Below, one piece after another: positions 1 through 10,600 of a stretch of DNA of 26,696 nucleotides. The stretch spans positions 1-26,696 of the forward strand of contig JAGHQL010000255.1 of assembly GCA_020080175.1 (NCBI GenBank). Reading direction: 5' to 3'. Position numbers and translations under genes: made by a program. Under the pieces are notes generated by a model. It ran no database searches, was not told the origin of the DNA, and saw only the letters and a list, made by a program, of their open reading frames with translations. Each line of letters opens with the position of its first letter. The first letter of the stretch is position 1. Origin of the DNA: Glutinoglossum americanum. Its lineage: Eukaryota; Ascomycota; Geoglossomycetes; Geoglossales; Geoglossaceae.

Positions 1-844
1 GGCGCGCCTCTCGCGGTGACCCGAGAACGAGTCGATCATGCGGACCCAGCGATGCCGCATCATGCGGCGGATCTGGTGCTTCCGCAGGCGCGGAAGCCGA
101 TCCCCGTACCTTTCACTTTTCTTTTTTTTTTTCCCCCCCACCCCGCGCATGGAGGTATATGCATACGTGTACGTACAAGGAAGGCCAGGGCCAGGAAGAG
201 AGGAAACGGGAGAAAGAAGAATACAAAAAATTTTTTTAGGAAATACTTGCGTCTTGGGGAAAGTGTTCGTCGTTGCGTTTATGTGATGCTTGCTTTTGGC
301 GTTAGGGGGTGGTGGTGGTGGTGGTGGTGCGAGGGATCGTTGGGTGTCTTGAGGGGTATATTTAAGGTTTGGGGGGGGGGGGGGGGGGGGGAATTAATAT
401 AGATCTCGAGGGTCTTGAGGTCTGATGGTTAATTGGTTTGTTTTCCCCTGTGTTGTGAGAGTTGGTTGTGTGGAACGGTTAGGGGGAAACCCGTGATGTG
501 TGGGGTCAGTGATAGGGGTAGGCAGAACTTAGGGTGTGACACCAAAACAGCACATCAAGATAGCCCATAAGGTAGAAAAATTAATACGCATCGCAGCGTA
601 GTTCGTGATCCTATTCCCGTTTGATATTAAACAACCTATCCTAGGTAGCTCGGACCAAGGGACCCAGCAAACCCCTATGCCGAAAATTTCTGGCTTCAAA
701 AAGCTCGATATGCAAGGACGCCGAATGGTATCGTATTCCTCCTGCAGAAGGGCCTCCCAGCAATAATAGAAAGAAAATATCGCCACCTCGCCCTGGTCCT
801 CAGAGAGGTGCCTCTGGCGTCATCGTATGCCAGTGAACCGCCCA
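1..844. other. left-edge non-coding stretch with simple repeats
   Basis: I can support no gene here. The first ~110 bases are GC-rich and could be the tail of a gene outside the window, but no frame shows recognisable protein. The stretch also holds a pyrimidine tract (about 117-140), a run of GGT triplets (about 309-329), a run of 21 G (371-391) and, on its right, the 3' flank of the DUF7918 gene. The short open frames look like chance. Confidence 0.5.
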
Positions 845-2154
845 TCAGTCGTCCGTAAGATCAACAACCTCGATGACTTTGCTGCGTTTCTGCCGCGGTG
901 TGGCACTGGCATCCTGACCGGCTCGTTCACGCTTGACCCTCGGTCCGCTGCTCGAAGGTTCATTTTTGACCTTCGCCTCTCCCATTATTGCTCCCGAGCC
1001 TCCCTCGAGCTCTACTAGTCGCTCCTGCACCATCGCGAACGTCCATTAGCCTAAGCTTGTCCCATCATTAACGTAGACCCCGTGATGGATACGAACTTAC
1101 CCGAAGCCTGCGGATTTCTTCAGCTTTTAAGAGCTCTTCCTACATCCCAGCGTCAGCTCTAAGACACTCTCAAGAAAGAACCTGGGCTAGGGCTTCGTGC
1201 GTACTCTGCTGGCATCCTCACGACCGTCTGTGGCCCCAATTGGTAGCTTTATAGGCTCACGTCGTTCGATTGGCATTGGTGAAGGACTCCTTGGAATGCA
1301 TCCGAGGATCTGGAGAGCATCTCAAAGGTCGTCAGTGGAATTCAAAAGCGGCAGAACCGAAACTTCGACTGACTCCTTGCCCGGTAATGGAATTTAAAGG
1401 TATATGGAAGCCCCAGTACTCCGGACAACGTAGTATATTTGGCTGGTGAAAATCCCTTCCCAGCTACAGCCCCAAGGCCGCTTCAAAAAGTCAGTCGAAA
1501 TTGAAAGCTAACGTAAGTGGGGTTACATACGTGACACGATTGGTGATCGCTCTCCCCTTGACCGCCTTTTCTGAAACTTCACTGCCGATTATATCTCCCT
1601 TTGGAGGCTTAAAACGGCCCCCTTCCTTTTTGGCGCCGCGAGAAATCGTTACCTTGATTACCCCCAGGGATTTGATCAAACAGCTGCTGGATTGCTCGGA
1701 GGCACCACCTTCAACTAGAGTATTCACGGAGCAGTTAGCACCATCAGGGGTTCCAAAATAGCCTATAAAGTAGCTCTCTACCTGTCCGAAGATCCCCAAA
1801 GCTAAGCTCAGCATCCATCCAGGTGTTCCTCTCGTGACAAAAGTAAACCATGTTCGAAGCTGTTCCTGTCCAGCCCCTGGTTCTGAGCAAATCTACGCTC
1901 ACACTACGCCCATTTATGTACTGGCCATCGGTATAAAAGCCAACGGACACGCCATCTGCGCCGTAGAGGGGAAAGCTAGGTTTAATGGTACATTGAATGG
2001 CGAATTTCGCGCCATTCGATGCCTCAATAAACTTCTCCACTTTTTGGGCAAGGCCGCTGTCATCTCCATGATCGTCCCCATCAGGGTTGTCGTATTCCTT
2101 TAAATTTTTGCCATTGGACACAATGACAACCTCCAAGCCGTTGATGATGGCCAT
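845..2154 (-). CDS. DUF7918-type protein, six exons
   Basis: Model: complement(join(845..1024,1101..1139,1205..1320,1374..1480,1531..1714,1782..2154)), 332 aa. All five introns (50-76 nt) have GT/AG ends. Branch-like sites are visible in at least four, for example TGCTAAC in the first and CTGAC in the second to fourth. Phases close exactly (999 nt). The N-terminus MAIINGLEVVIVSNGKNLKE, a central SLGVIKVTISR strand, then FKFHYRAR, NALQILGCIPRSP and a charged tail ending KVIEVVDLTDD follow the order I remember for the fungal DUF7918 family (IPRSPSP after a YRSRxALQ block). The function of the family is unknown to me. The tail carries a basic KRER/RQKR cluster, which suggests a nuclear location by inference. 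The weakest junctions are the unusual donor GTCAGT at 1373 and the choice of the GTACGC donor at 1204. The 39-nt fifth exon is supported by the helix EEIRRLRERLVELE that it completes. Confidence 0.8.
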
Positions 2155-2832
2155 TGAGAAGACTAAATAGCTAACTAGTGAACAAGTCTGGGGTGTGGAG
2201 TGTGGAGCCGAGGGCAGAGCCGATGTTGATCAAGTATTACTTGCACACAAGTGTGCTCATGTTTACTTCATTACAGCAAGCGAAAGAGAATAAGGTGAAC
2301 TCGAAAATTTGGGATTTCTAGCATCTGCGTGATTTCAAGTTTGTCTTCGCTCCCTTTCCCTTCCTACTTCCTGCGTAATCCTTTGTGAACAATTTCTGAG
2401 CCACAGAGCCTCAACCTCGATTTTCTTACCCCAGACCGACACCACTCCAGCGCTACCTGAAGACGACTATGGAGTTAATGGCCAATGATACCCTGGCAGA
2501 AATATAAGGATATTTATGAGCAGCATATCTGCCACTGCTTCGATTATCCATGTACAAAGAGTGTTTGGTACGAAAATGTCAATATGCCAGACCAAAGGCT
2601 TCCGATTAGGAATGCAAACAAAAACCGTGAACTTGGAAAATGGAAAAGTATCAATCTCAATCTATGTTTGTAGGCTCGCTATATAACTGCAGATCGAGGC
2701 CAGAAAAGAGACCCTAACCATGCCGTCCAAACGCCTCTTTATGTAAAAAAAAAAAAAAAAAAAACCTCTCCCACCCATGTCAGCGTTCGAGCTGTAAAAA
2801 GGAAATAAAGCAGGATTAAGAGTATATGTATC
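2155..2832. other. intergenic spacer
   Basis: This spacer holds the upstream region of the DUF7918 gene and the 3' flank of the 471-codon gene, both on the minus strand. It has a run of about 20 A at 2745-2764. I see no coding signal; the 62-codon frame near 2485 shows no family features. Confidence 0.5.
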
Positions 2833-4248
2833 TTAATCTCCCTGCTTCTCATCTAGGCAACCCCACGCAGCCTGTGGGTAGGGTGAATTATGGCCGTTCG
2901 CCAAAGCAACCGTGGATAGCCATCGCCCGGATGGTCCTTCTCCAAGGTTGAAGCAACTCCAGGCCCTGCTCATTCTCCGCCAGGGAAATCGGGCCTTGCC
3001 TGTAGCTATGCTCGAGTCCTTCTCGTTTTCCTGCACGTCAACAGACATATCCTCATCCGGGAGCTCGAGTCGGTACCGTCGGACGCTGCCAGCGTCGGAG
3101 TTGTCTTCTCCATTGTAGAAGCCGAGTCTGGATGACTTGGAACACCACGACGGCGACCACCGCCTCCACCAGCCCCGAATGCCTCGCCCCCTCTTGTCAA
3201 TCTCAGCATACTCTCTTCGACGGGTCGTTGGTGATTTCCAGTCTATCACTGTACGTGGCAGAAATACATCCCCGGCATGAGGAGAGTTCTGATCTATATG
3301 TGTTGCCATGAGGTAGGGCAAGTCATGCGCAGGCAGGGTGCCGCGGCCGATAGGAGCGGAGGCAGAATGGCGTATTGCAGATGCACTGTTGGATCGCGGA
3401 ACTGGTTTGGGCTCGGTGTGAGCTGTATCATAGCGTGCCAAAGTGGCGCCGAGGGATTGGAACATATGGCAGCTCTGTTGCAATGTCACCGAGCCATCTG
3501 TCTTCCGTCTTTGGAAGGTTGGGAAGGCCGAGCTACTGCTTCGGGTAGGGATTGCGGGTTGGGGTCTTGCCCGAGTAGCGCTCGAGGCCACCTTGAGGGA
3601 CTTGGATGAGTGTTTCGAAACGGGCCTCTCTGATCCTGGCCTATTTCTCGAGTCCACATTCGATGACCTCCGGTGAGTCGATGAGCCCGAACGTCTAGGC
3701 GACTTAGTTTTCGAAGGGTCAGGCTCTGTTCGTGTGTGCTCTCTTAAGCGCGAGCGATCCGACGCGCCAGACCTGCGGCGTGTTTTACGAGCATTTTCGT
3801 CGCTCCTTACAGAGTGCGATTTCCCCGAAAGACAGGATGACTTCGCCGCAAGCCCAACTGTACTATCGTTCGGACCCGACGCTTCGCTGAGCAGGTCATC
3901 TTGAAGATCGGTTGGCCTGTCAATGCTTCCATATCCGCTATCTGACCTTCCAAGCTGTAAATCCTCGTGGCCGCCCATTTTTCTCTGCTCCTCGAAAGAA
4001 GGCGCTGCTTCGTCCTGTTTGCCGTTCCATGAAACAGTCCCCAGTGCCGAGTAAAAGGTCATGCAGCTTGTGGTTTCCGACACTGCGCTTGACATAGTGT
4101 AGCTGCGGCCGGATCGCAAAGCATCTTTCGTATCTAGGTGAAGGGAGGATATGTCCTGGAGGGCACCAGGCTCCCGTGGTCGCATAAAATTTGGAGGTAT
4201 AACGTCGTCAAAAGGAAGAGACGGTTGTGGTTGCTTGTGGGGATCCAT
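2833..4248 (-). CDS. Ser/Arg-rich protein of unknown function
   Basis: A single uninterrupted frame of 471 aa starts at ATG 4248. I do not recognise a catalytic domain. The N-terminal half is polar and looks disordered, with a SDSGYGSI motif, dense RRSG/RSR basic-serine clusters (about residues 150-240) and no membrane segment. The C-terminal third looks more ordered: a tract with PAHDLPYLM, FLPRTVIDW and RRREYAEIDKR, then a Trp/Arg-rich stretch (GWWRRWSPSW) and SVRRYRLELPDEDM. The RRRS/RSG clusters could be kinase targets. I have an uncertain memory that the C-terminal part is conserved in Eurotiales, which suggests a real gene, as does the long open frame. It is divergent from the next gene on the right across 1.1 kb. 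Confidence 0.75.
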   Translation of the reverse strand: MDPHKQPQPSLPFDDVIPPNFMRPREPGALQDISSLHLDTKDALRSGRSYTMSSAVSETTSCMTFYSALGTVSWNGKQDEAAPSFEEQRKMGGHEDLQLGRSDSGYGSIDRPTDLQDDLLSEASGPNDSTVGLAAKSSCLSGKSHSVRSDENARKTRRRSGASDRSRLREHTRTEPDPSKTKSPRRSGSSTHRRSSNVDSRNRPGSERPVSKHSSKSLKVASSATRARPQPAIPTRSSSSAFPTFQRRKTDGSVTLQQSCHMFQSLGATLARYDTAHTEPKPVPRSNSASAIRHSASAPIGRGTLPAHDLPYLMATHIDQNSPHAGDVFLPRTVIDWKSPTTRRREYAEIDKRGRGIRGWWRRWSPSWCSKSSRLGFYNGEDNSDAGSVRRYRLELPDEDMSVDVQENEKDSSIATGKARFPWRRMSRAWSCFNLGEGPSGRWLSTVALANGHNSPYPQAAWGCLDEKQGD

Positions 4249-5365
4249 TTTGGAAATGTTATCGGATCATAGCAACCCTGCTATATTGCCGATTAGGATA
4301 GATCGTTGAATTGGAGATAGAGGACAAACTCACGGAACAAGTGCAAACCCTCCACTTAACAACTCCCGAAGCCCACAATTAATGAACGGCTATGCGGAGT
4401 GCAGGAGTTCCGAGAGAATTGGGACGACTAAAAGTCCCAACCAAAATATGTAGTGTTCACCGCAACAATGTATGCGTGACCCTTGCAACTCGAGCTCGAA
4501 CTTTTGGCGTGATTGCCAGTCTAAAATTATTCGTAAACTGTTGAATAATGGGGTTGTCAAGCGGGTGGACTAATGCACGTTCTGCCGCGCACACACATAT
4601 TACATCCGAAGTCGGTTGAGAAGATACTCTTCAACTGTGCGGCCAGAAGATTCGCAACTCTTGAGCCATCAGCTGCTAAATAAGTTTTGTTATTTGCTTT
4701 GGCAGAGGCAGAACGCGCAGTTATATTGGATTTCGTGCTGCGACATTCACAAGAGGAAACGTGTGGGGGGTGCCATCGACTTGTCATTCCCTTCACATGT
4801 TGAGGGCGCCTGTACTGCCCTGGACTGCCTAGGATATGGCTGCGGAACCGGAAGGTCCCTCGGTTTGAAGAGCTGCAAGTGGGGGCAACTAGCAGGAACA
4901 ACATGCACAAAGTAGAGACTCCATTGGTCTTGGGGTGGTGCGCAAGGCATGTAAGGGTGTCTCGGCCAAGAGCGAATGCCTGAGGAAGAAGGTGCACAAT
5001 ATTGTGCCAATGGGGATTGTGTCTTGACTAGGCTGCTCCCAGTTAAGCCCGATAGGCGTTAAGCCTCTCAGACCTGGCAGTCCCCAGGCAAGTCCCCAGT
5101 CAGTCCCCAGTCAGTCCCCAGTCAGTCCCCAGCCAGTCTCCACCTAAGCGACGCCCCGTGATCCTCGTCATTGGACCAAAAAGAAAACTTTTGGCGTGTC
5201 TCGCCTAAACGCTTGACCGGTAACTAACCAATCTCTCGCGACTCCACTAACCTAATTACAACCCCATCAAATATCTATCCTTATCGTATCCGGTGCAGGT
5301 CCAAGTCACAAGGACTCTTCCTTTCCGCCGAGCGCCGTTACAATTACGCATGATACCTGTGCTCA
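4249..5365. other. divergent intergenic region
   Basis: This 1.1 kb lies between two genes transcribed outward (start codons at 4248 and 5366) and must hold both promoters. It contains an 11-bp minisatellite (listed separately) and an inverted CCAAT (ATTGG at about 5171-5175). A 146-codon minus-strand frame near 4557-4997 shows no family features and is probably chance. Confidence 0.5.
5079..5143. repeat. 11-bp minisatellite, about 5-6 units
   Basis: Tandem units of AGTCCCCAGTC lie head to tail. The first unit is 12 nt (…CAGGCA), three units are exact, and the last two degenerate (…CAGCC, then AGTCTCCA). It sits in a divergent promoter region about 220-285 bp upstream of the 5366 start codon. 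Confidence 0.9.
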
Positions 5366-5495
5366 ATGGTGAGTTGGTGATGCCTGATGATGCCTGATGT
5401 CTCCTGGAATCTGGCTGAGAACCGCGTGTAACCTTCGCGCAGGAATCCGACCACGAAAACTCTTCGAGACGACGCGCCCGGGAATTGGAGTTTGA
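5350..5495 (+). promoter_or_regulatory. possible upstream ORF overlapping the 5366 start codon
   Basis: An out-of-frame ATG lies 16 nt upstream of the proposed start. In the spliced message (intron 5369-5442 removed) it reads an 18-codon peptide beginning MIPVLN and ends at TGA 5493-5495, beyond the main start codon. If the transcript begins upstream of 5350, this would reduce initiation at the main ATG. This is an inference from sequence only. Confidence 0.4.
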
Positions 5496-7233
5496 GCCGC
5501 CATCAAGCAAGCGTCAACGTGCTGACAATGCCGTCGCGTTAATTGACCCTCCTAGTCACCACCAGCATGAAAGCGAACACAATAGCGAACGCGATAGAGG
5601 CGCGAATCATGAGCCCAATGGCATTGCCCTTCCAGACCATCCAGACCAACCAGACGTCATAAGTGACGTAAATGACACTGCTAGCCTCAAGATCGGGTCA
5701 ATAACGTATCAGGCGATCTCCAAACCATACTCTGTGCTTCCGAACGAAGTAAAGACGGCGGTTTTTCGCTGGATGAGAAAGTATGATCAAGTCACGATCG
5801 GATCTTCAGCTCAAACCGCTGGTCGGCTCTCGTTGGAACTCTACCAGACTCTAGGGTTCTTGGATTCATCCAAAGAAGAGCAGCTACGCGAAATATGTAT
5901 TGAGAAGACAAGGCGCCTCATATACTCGAAAGGGCGGACCTTCAATGGAATCCAGTACACTCAAGACAAGGAGAGCAAACGCATATGGGCCTCGTGGACA
6001 GAGGCTTGGTTGAACCCAGATTGGGATGGCGACGTTAAACCTCCAAATAGAAAGAAGCGGCTCGTCTCCCGAAGCCACATTCAAGGTCTCAACGGGAGCA
6101 GGGATGCGCGACGAAGCGAAGATTTGAGCGATGAAGAGACTGGCGGGCTCCAACCACATGCTTCACCAGTCGACCCTGAACACCTCAGGATCGGCCGAAT
6201 CACATGGAGCGATATCTCAAAGCCAGGCCCCTACTATTTCCCGCACGAAGTCAAAGTGGCTATGCTCCGCTGGATGCGGAAACAGGAGAATTCCTCGATG
6301 GGATATAAGCGCTATTCGCTTTGGTCGACCCTTGGATTTCTAGATGAATCCAAGGACGAGAGGTTCCGCGAGAAGTGCATTGAGAAAGCAAAAACATTCA
6401 TTCAAAACCAGACGGTCTATTTCAAAGGCAAACAATATACGCAAGATGAAGAAGGGAACCGGGTCTGGGCGCCGTGGACCACGACCTGGCTTGACGACAA
6501 CTGGGATGGGAATACCAACCCTCCCCCACAAAGCGACATATCAAGTCCTAAGCAGCAACGGCTTTCGGCCATGCATGGCGGTGTCTCTCCCCACGGCGCG
6601 AGCCAGAATGTCAAAACTGAGCCCAGGTCAACGCCTCCTCTACCTGGCCCCAACTCTGCGAGCTTAGGCTCTCTTCTTCCAACTAAACACACAAGTGAGC
6701 CAAATAATACCACTGATTCGCGAGGATGTGACATAACGGGTGGAGAGTCAAGTAGCATGGCCGGCGGTGTTGAACATAGGCCACTCCCCAGGAGTAGACA
6801 TTCCCTTGGAAGTAGTGCAGCGCAAAAGCGAAGAGCATCAATCAGGCGCTCTCTACAAGATACTCCAGGCAGCAATAGCAAGGGCACATTCTCGTTTTCT
6901 ACTCGAACGCAACACAGCTCTAGCGACCTCCACCACGCCGTCCCCGCGTTGGGCCGGCGGTCGTTAGGACACATCATCGACCTATCCGAAAGCCCGCGAC
7001 ACAGCACGACGCGGACCCCAGCGAATTCCAACCCGGTATCGCCTTCGGACGAGCCTGCGGCCCGGGGTCCCCAGTTCCCGCTCCCAACACCAAGCCGATC
7101 CCAGCCCCCTTGCCGCCCATACGCCGACTGCCACCAGGTGATCGCGTCGAATCTGGTCTCTCTCAAGTGGGAGGAGTGTCGCGCTCTCGTCCGCCTCTTG
7201 GAAACTTCGCCGTGGAACCCGGACATCGCGTAG
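5366..7233 (+). CDS. protein with a tandemly duplicated unknown domain
   Basis: Model: join(5366..5368,5443..7233), 597 aa. The long exon is open from 5443, and no ATG in its frame lies before the conserved part. An ATG followed directly by GTGAGT at 5366, spliced to the CAG acceptor at 5442, gives a clean MESDHENSSRRR start. Residues ~83-205 and ~249-362 are two copies of one domain. Each copy has (K/R)IG-I-(T/S), a P-EVK-A--RWMRK helix, L(Y/W)-TLGFLD-SK-E, then G-QYTQD-E--R-WA-WT--WL---WDG. The linker and the C-terminal ~200 residues are Ser/Pro-rich and polar. The last ~30 residues (ASNLVSLKWEECRALVRLL) look helical. An early KRQR cluster suggests a nuclear location. I do not know the family; the aromatic-rich repeat resembles a folded binding module more than an enzyme. 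A later non-ATG start would be the alternative. Confidence 0.75.
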
Positions 7234-7989
7234 CGCTCGCTCCTCAGACCGGCTCGAGGAAACCTTTCCACACGCAGAGATGCGATGGACATTTTTTTTT
7301 TTTTTTTTTCCCGCGGATATGCTGGCATGCCGTTCTCATTATCGCCCCGGTTTCCTCGCCCCTCGGTCCTTCCGCGCTGTTTGTTCCTTGCCCGCGGGCA
7401 TCATGGTGGGTTAGAGCTATCTACGCGGAGCCATTCTCCTTTGATTTTTTGCCACGGTTACCTGAAGTCTGCGCTCTCATACGGACAATACCCCTGTTAT
7501 TTTCTTTAACGATTACTGATGATGGATGCCTCTCCGGATAGTCGCGCGGAAGAATTCTTCGTCTCAAAGACTGTTTTCAATTTCCCCTTGTTAGATCACC
7601 TCGATGATTACTTTTTTCGGTCGCCGTTCTAAACCCATCAGAAAGTGCATTTCTTTCCTTTTTTCCCGTCCTTTGGGGTGTAAAGGGCGGTATCACTCAA
7701 ACTCGGAGGTCTGCATCTCGGTGGGAGACATGAGAGGTCGCCTCCTACACGGTAAACGGTATAGAAAACAACAGAAATAAAAGTCCTAGTTATAAAGTCT
7801 CCCTTCTTCAAGTAAGCCCACAACGCCTCCTGCTGCGGATGTTGATACACGTCAGAAAAGACCCGAATGATTATGCAAATAATTTCCAAAGGAAACCAGA
7901 CTTTTTTTTCGGATGAACGCTCAATCAACCCCTCATTCCGTTCCCCCTTAAAAATAGACCACCCAACATACAAGCCCCCCCTTCCCCTA
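7234..7989. other. convergent intergenic region
   Basis: This is 3' flank of both the duplicated-domain gene (plus) and BOS1 (minus). A T tract lies at about 7291-7309. I saw no coding or RNA signal; open frames here lack family features. Confidence 0.5.
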
Positions 7990-8968
7990 TCACCGAAAAA
8001 TCTTCAACACCAACCAACAAAACCCAAAGAACACAACCACGCCTCCCCAAAAAATCCACTTATCCTGCTTCGCCCTCCTCTCCACCATCCGAATCGTATC
8101 CCCACTGACGCCCAGCGTATTAGCCACAGAATACAGCTTTCTCTGCGTACCCTTCAGGATCTCCCTCTGCTGCCCCAGGTCCCCGAGCACGGCGCGTCCG
8201 CGGTCCAGGAACTCGTCTAGCTGGGCGTTGGTCGAGGACATGAAGGACGATTCGCGGAGGGCGTGGGATTCGCGGGTGTAGTCGGAGGGGGAGGCGCCGA
8301 AGGCGGAGGTGGGGTGTGGGCGGAAGGAGGAGGAGGTTGGTGGCGCGTTGTAGGGGTTTTCGGGGGTGGAGGCGTGGTGGGGACGGCGGCCCAGGAGCTC
8401 AGCGCGGTTGATGGTTGTTTGCTGGAGGGCCGGTGTTAGATTCATGGAGTCGCCGTTGAGGTGTCAGGGGTGACCTTACTGTTTCGTCTTTATCTGCTTT
8501 CAGCCTCTCGAATTGCTGCCGAAACTCCACCAGCTCGCTCCGGAAGTTCTTAACTCGCTCAAAGGCCTTCTCTTGTTTGGCGGGGATGAGCTCCCGCTTG
8601 GCCATGCTGTCGTAGTCATCGATCGTTCGGGACAATGAGGCTAGGGAGGCTGAGATTTGGCCTGTAGAGGGTTGGTTATTCGTTTGTTCGTTTAGTTATT
8701 TCACAGTTATTTCTCGGAGGAGATTTCTCTTTCCAGAGATTGGAGAGTATTAAGCAATCGGGCGAAGCAATCACGAAGCGAGTTGTGTTGTGTAGAGGGA
8801 ACTAAAACTAACTGACCTTGTAGGGCGGGCGAGGAGGTCAGTGGGTTCTCTGCGAAGACATCAAGATCTTTCCGCACTGCCGACGATTGCTTGAGTGCAG
8901 AGTTGAAGAGGGAGTTCTATAAGGGATTAGTATCTCATGCATATTGGTGATGTTGGTTTTCTAACCAT
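7990..8968 (-). CDS. bos1: Golgi/ER v-SNARE Bos1 (membrin)
   Basis: Model: complement(join(7990..8421,8480..8661,8817..8916,8966..8968)), 238 aa, the usual size for Bos1. Membrin-type SNAREs act in vesicle fusion between ER and Golgi. The N-terminal part (NSLFNSALKQSSAVRKDLD, then QISASLASLSRTIDDYDSM and AFERVKNFRSEL) forms the helical regulatory domain. The SNARE helix follows (LDRGRAVLGDLGQQREILKG, then LYSVANTLGVSGDTIRMVER) and the protein ends in one transmembrane anchor, about residues 216-236, as expected for a tail-anchored SNARE. The start codon ATG at 8966-8968 is itself the whole first coding exon: the donor GTTAGA follows at once and the intron (49 nt, ACTAAT branch) ends at TAG 8917. 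All other junctions are GT/AG and phases close at 717 nt. It converges with the upstream gene and is divergent from the 9872 gene. Confidence 0.9.
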
Positions 8969-9871
8969 TGTGCAGATATACGCTGGGTATATGTGGTGGT
9001 TGTGGTTGTCAGGCTAGAGCCTGGGGATCGGGCAAGTTGTTCAAAAGTTGAACGACCCCCGATCTCCGATCCCCACACGTGGCTTGAACTCCGCCCCTGC
9101 TCCTGTGGCTTGACACACCACCTTTCCCATTTCTTATTATATATCTGTCTCAAGTGGTTGTTCCCCACCTCAAATATTCGGATCCCCATCTTTCTCCATG
9201 CCCGAAAGAAATCCCGTAACCTTTCCCTTCCCGATGTGATGGCCTCTCTCGGGCTGGTCCAGAGCCAGTCAGGAGTCGCTCGTTGCTGATCGCGTGTCTC
9301 TTTGTTGGCGTCGGAATATGTGGGGCGCTCCTGCTGCGCTCCTCTATATTTAAGCATGTGTTGCACCGCCGGCCTGGGAAGGTGGAGACGGACCGCGATC
9401 GTGGAATGGGTGATAAACCTCGACGCATTCACTTGACTTCGCTCGAAACTCTGTTCGTCATGTTCATCGTCGGATTTCGTATCTGTCGCATCGAGTCGCA
9501 TCATCGTCTATAGTTAGTCACCAACGTTGGCTCGTTACGCCTTTCCGGTGCGTTCGATCTAAACGCAACCAATCCCCCCCAGCTCTCTCCCTCTGATCCT
9601 GCCTCGGTCGGATATGTCATAGTCGCTCGGGCCCGGGTCACAATCAAGTCTTCTACTTAGTTACATGAGTTCGACTAGATATTTGACCGCCTCGCATCGC
9701 AGTTGTTGCTGTGGATCCTTCCATCGATCACCACTCTTCACTCGCCTACGTAGCCTCCCAAAAATTCTCAACAAAAATTCTCAACCTAACTTGTCCCTAT
9801 AAAGAACCGTCCCAACGTCTGGAACAGCAACGCTGATAACGAAAGGGATACGTCAAGGTTCACAGCGAAAA
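8969..9871. other. divergent intergenic region
   Basis: This 0.9 kb separates the BOS1 start from the start of the small membrane protein gene and should contain both promoters and leaders. A 189-codon minus-strand frame (8935-9504) overlaps the BOS1 start and first intron and shows no domain, so I treat it as chance. Confidence 0.5.
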
Positions 9872-10372
9872 ATGCAAGCTTTATCAACCTCGTATCTTCT
9901 GCCAGCCGTCCTTCTCAACCCGGTTCTCATCCTCCACACACTCAACTCGCTCCTCTGTCGACTCTTACCATCTTTTGCCGACCAGCCTCTCCCGACGTGG
10001 AGCGACCCCACGACCTGGGGCCCGCATGGCACTCCTCCGTACCTCGATGTTCATAACAGTGGCAATTTCTGCTGGGTTTACACCATTTGTATGGTAGGCC
10101 TGCAGCTTTTCGCATTCGAGAGGGTCTTGGTTCGCAGATGCGACGCGAAGGAGAAGTTTGAGACAAAAGCTAGGAATGTTGCAGTAGACGGGGGCGAGGC
10201 AGTTACAGAGAGCAATGTGGTGGCCGCGGTGGAAATAGTTCCGCGAAAAGTCAACGTTTCAAGGAAGATAAGTGAGGAAAGAGGATCGAAGCTGAACAAG
10301 GAAGCCTATGTCGAACGGCTGGAAGCATGGGGGCGGAAGAGCGACGCAGTGGCTGGATTTTTCATGGGCTAA
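9872..10372 (+). CDS. small membrane protein of unknown function
   Basis: A single exon of 166 aa starts at ATG 9872 in an A-rich context (CGAAAAATG). Residues ~7-30 form a hydrophobic helix (LLPAVLLNPVLILHTLNSLL). A Pro/Trp/Gly-rich loop follows (PTWSDPTTWGPHGTPPYLD), then a second hydrophobic segment (~68-86, CWVYTICMVGLQLFAFERV) and a basic polar tail of about 75 residues. The topology would be two-pass with both ends on one side. I cannot assign a family. The compact hydrophobic-loop-hydrophobic layout makes a chance frame unlikely. It converges with the OM14-like gene, 228 bp away. Confidence 0.65.
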   Translation: MQALSTSYLLPAVLLNPVLILHTLNSLLCRLLPSFADQPLPTWSDPTTWGPHGTPPYLDVHNSGNFCWVYTICMVGLQLFAFERVLVRRCDAKEKFETKARNVAVDGGEAVTESNVVAAVEIVPRKVNVSRKISEERGSKLNKEAYVERLEAWGRKSDAVAGFFMG

Positions 10373-10600
10373 GGATGGGGACCCTGTTCTTCTACGTTGG
10401 GTAGGGGGCATGCGTGCGTTTACCGGCAACAATCGGTCCTTCTCTGCAGCGTTTTGGGAGACAAACATCTGGATGACTATTTCGGAGAGGAGAAAAGAAA
10501 CAAAAAAAAAGGTGAAACACATCAGCTGAGATTGGACTGGCCCACCATACCAGGACTACTACTTTTCCCCGGAACCGCTGTCATATCAACAAGTCGCTAG

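Noticed and set aside
1-402. 128-codon frame at the left edge
   Set aside because: It is driven by homopolymers (FFFFF, WWWWWW, GGGGGG) and has no homology I can recognise.
4557-4997. 146-codon minus-strand frame in the divergent spacer
   Set aside because: Cys-rich but without signal peptide, conserved spacing or neighbouring exons; more likely chance.
5420-5442. CTGAGA in the first intron of the 5366 gene, resembling part of a TPP riboswitch
   Set aside because: The rest of the riboswitch core is absent and the gene is not a thiamine gene; a six-base match is chance. None was found at the pyrophosphokinase gene either.
6417-7328. 303-codon frame antisense to the duplicated-domain gene
   Set aside because: It is a shadow of the GC-rich, Ser/Pro-coding 3' part of the plus-strand gene; the encoded peptide is Arg/Cys-rich without family features.
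8935-9504. 189-codon minus-strand frame upstream of BOS1
   Set aside because: It overlaps the BOS1 start codon and first intron in another frame, has no recognisable domain and a composition typical of chance reading of a promoter.
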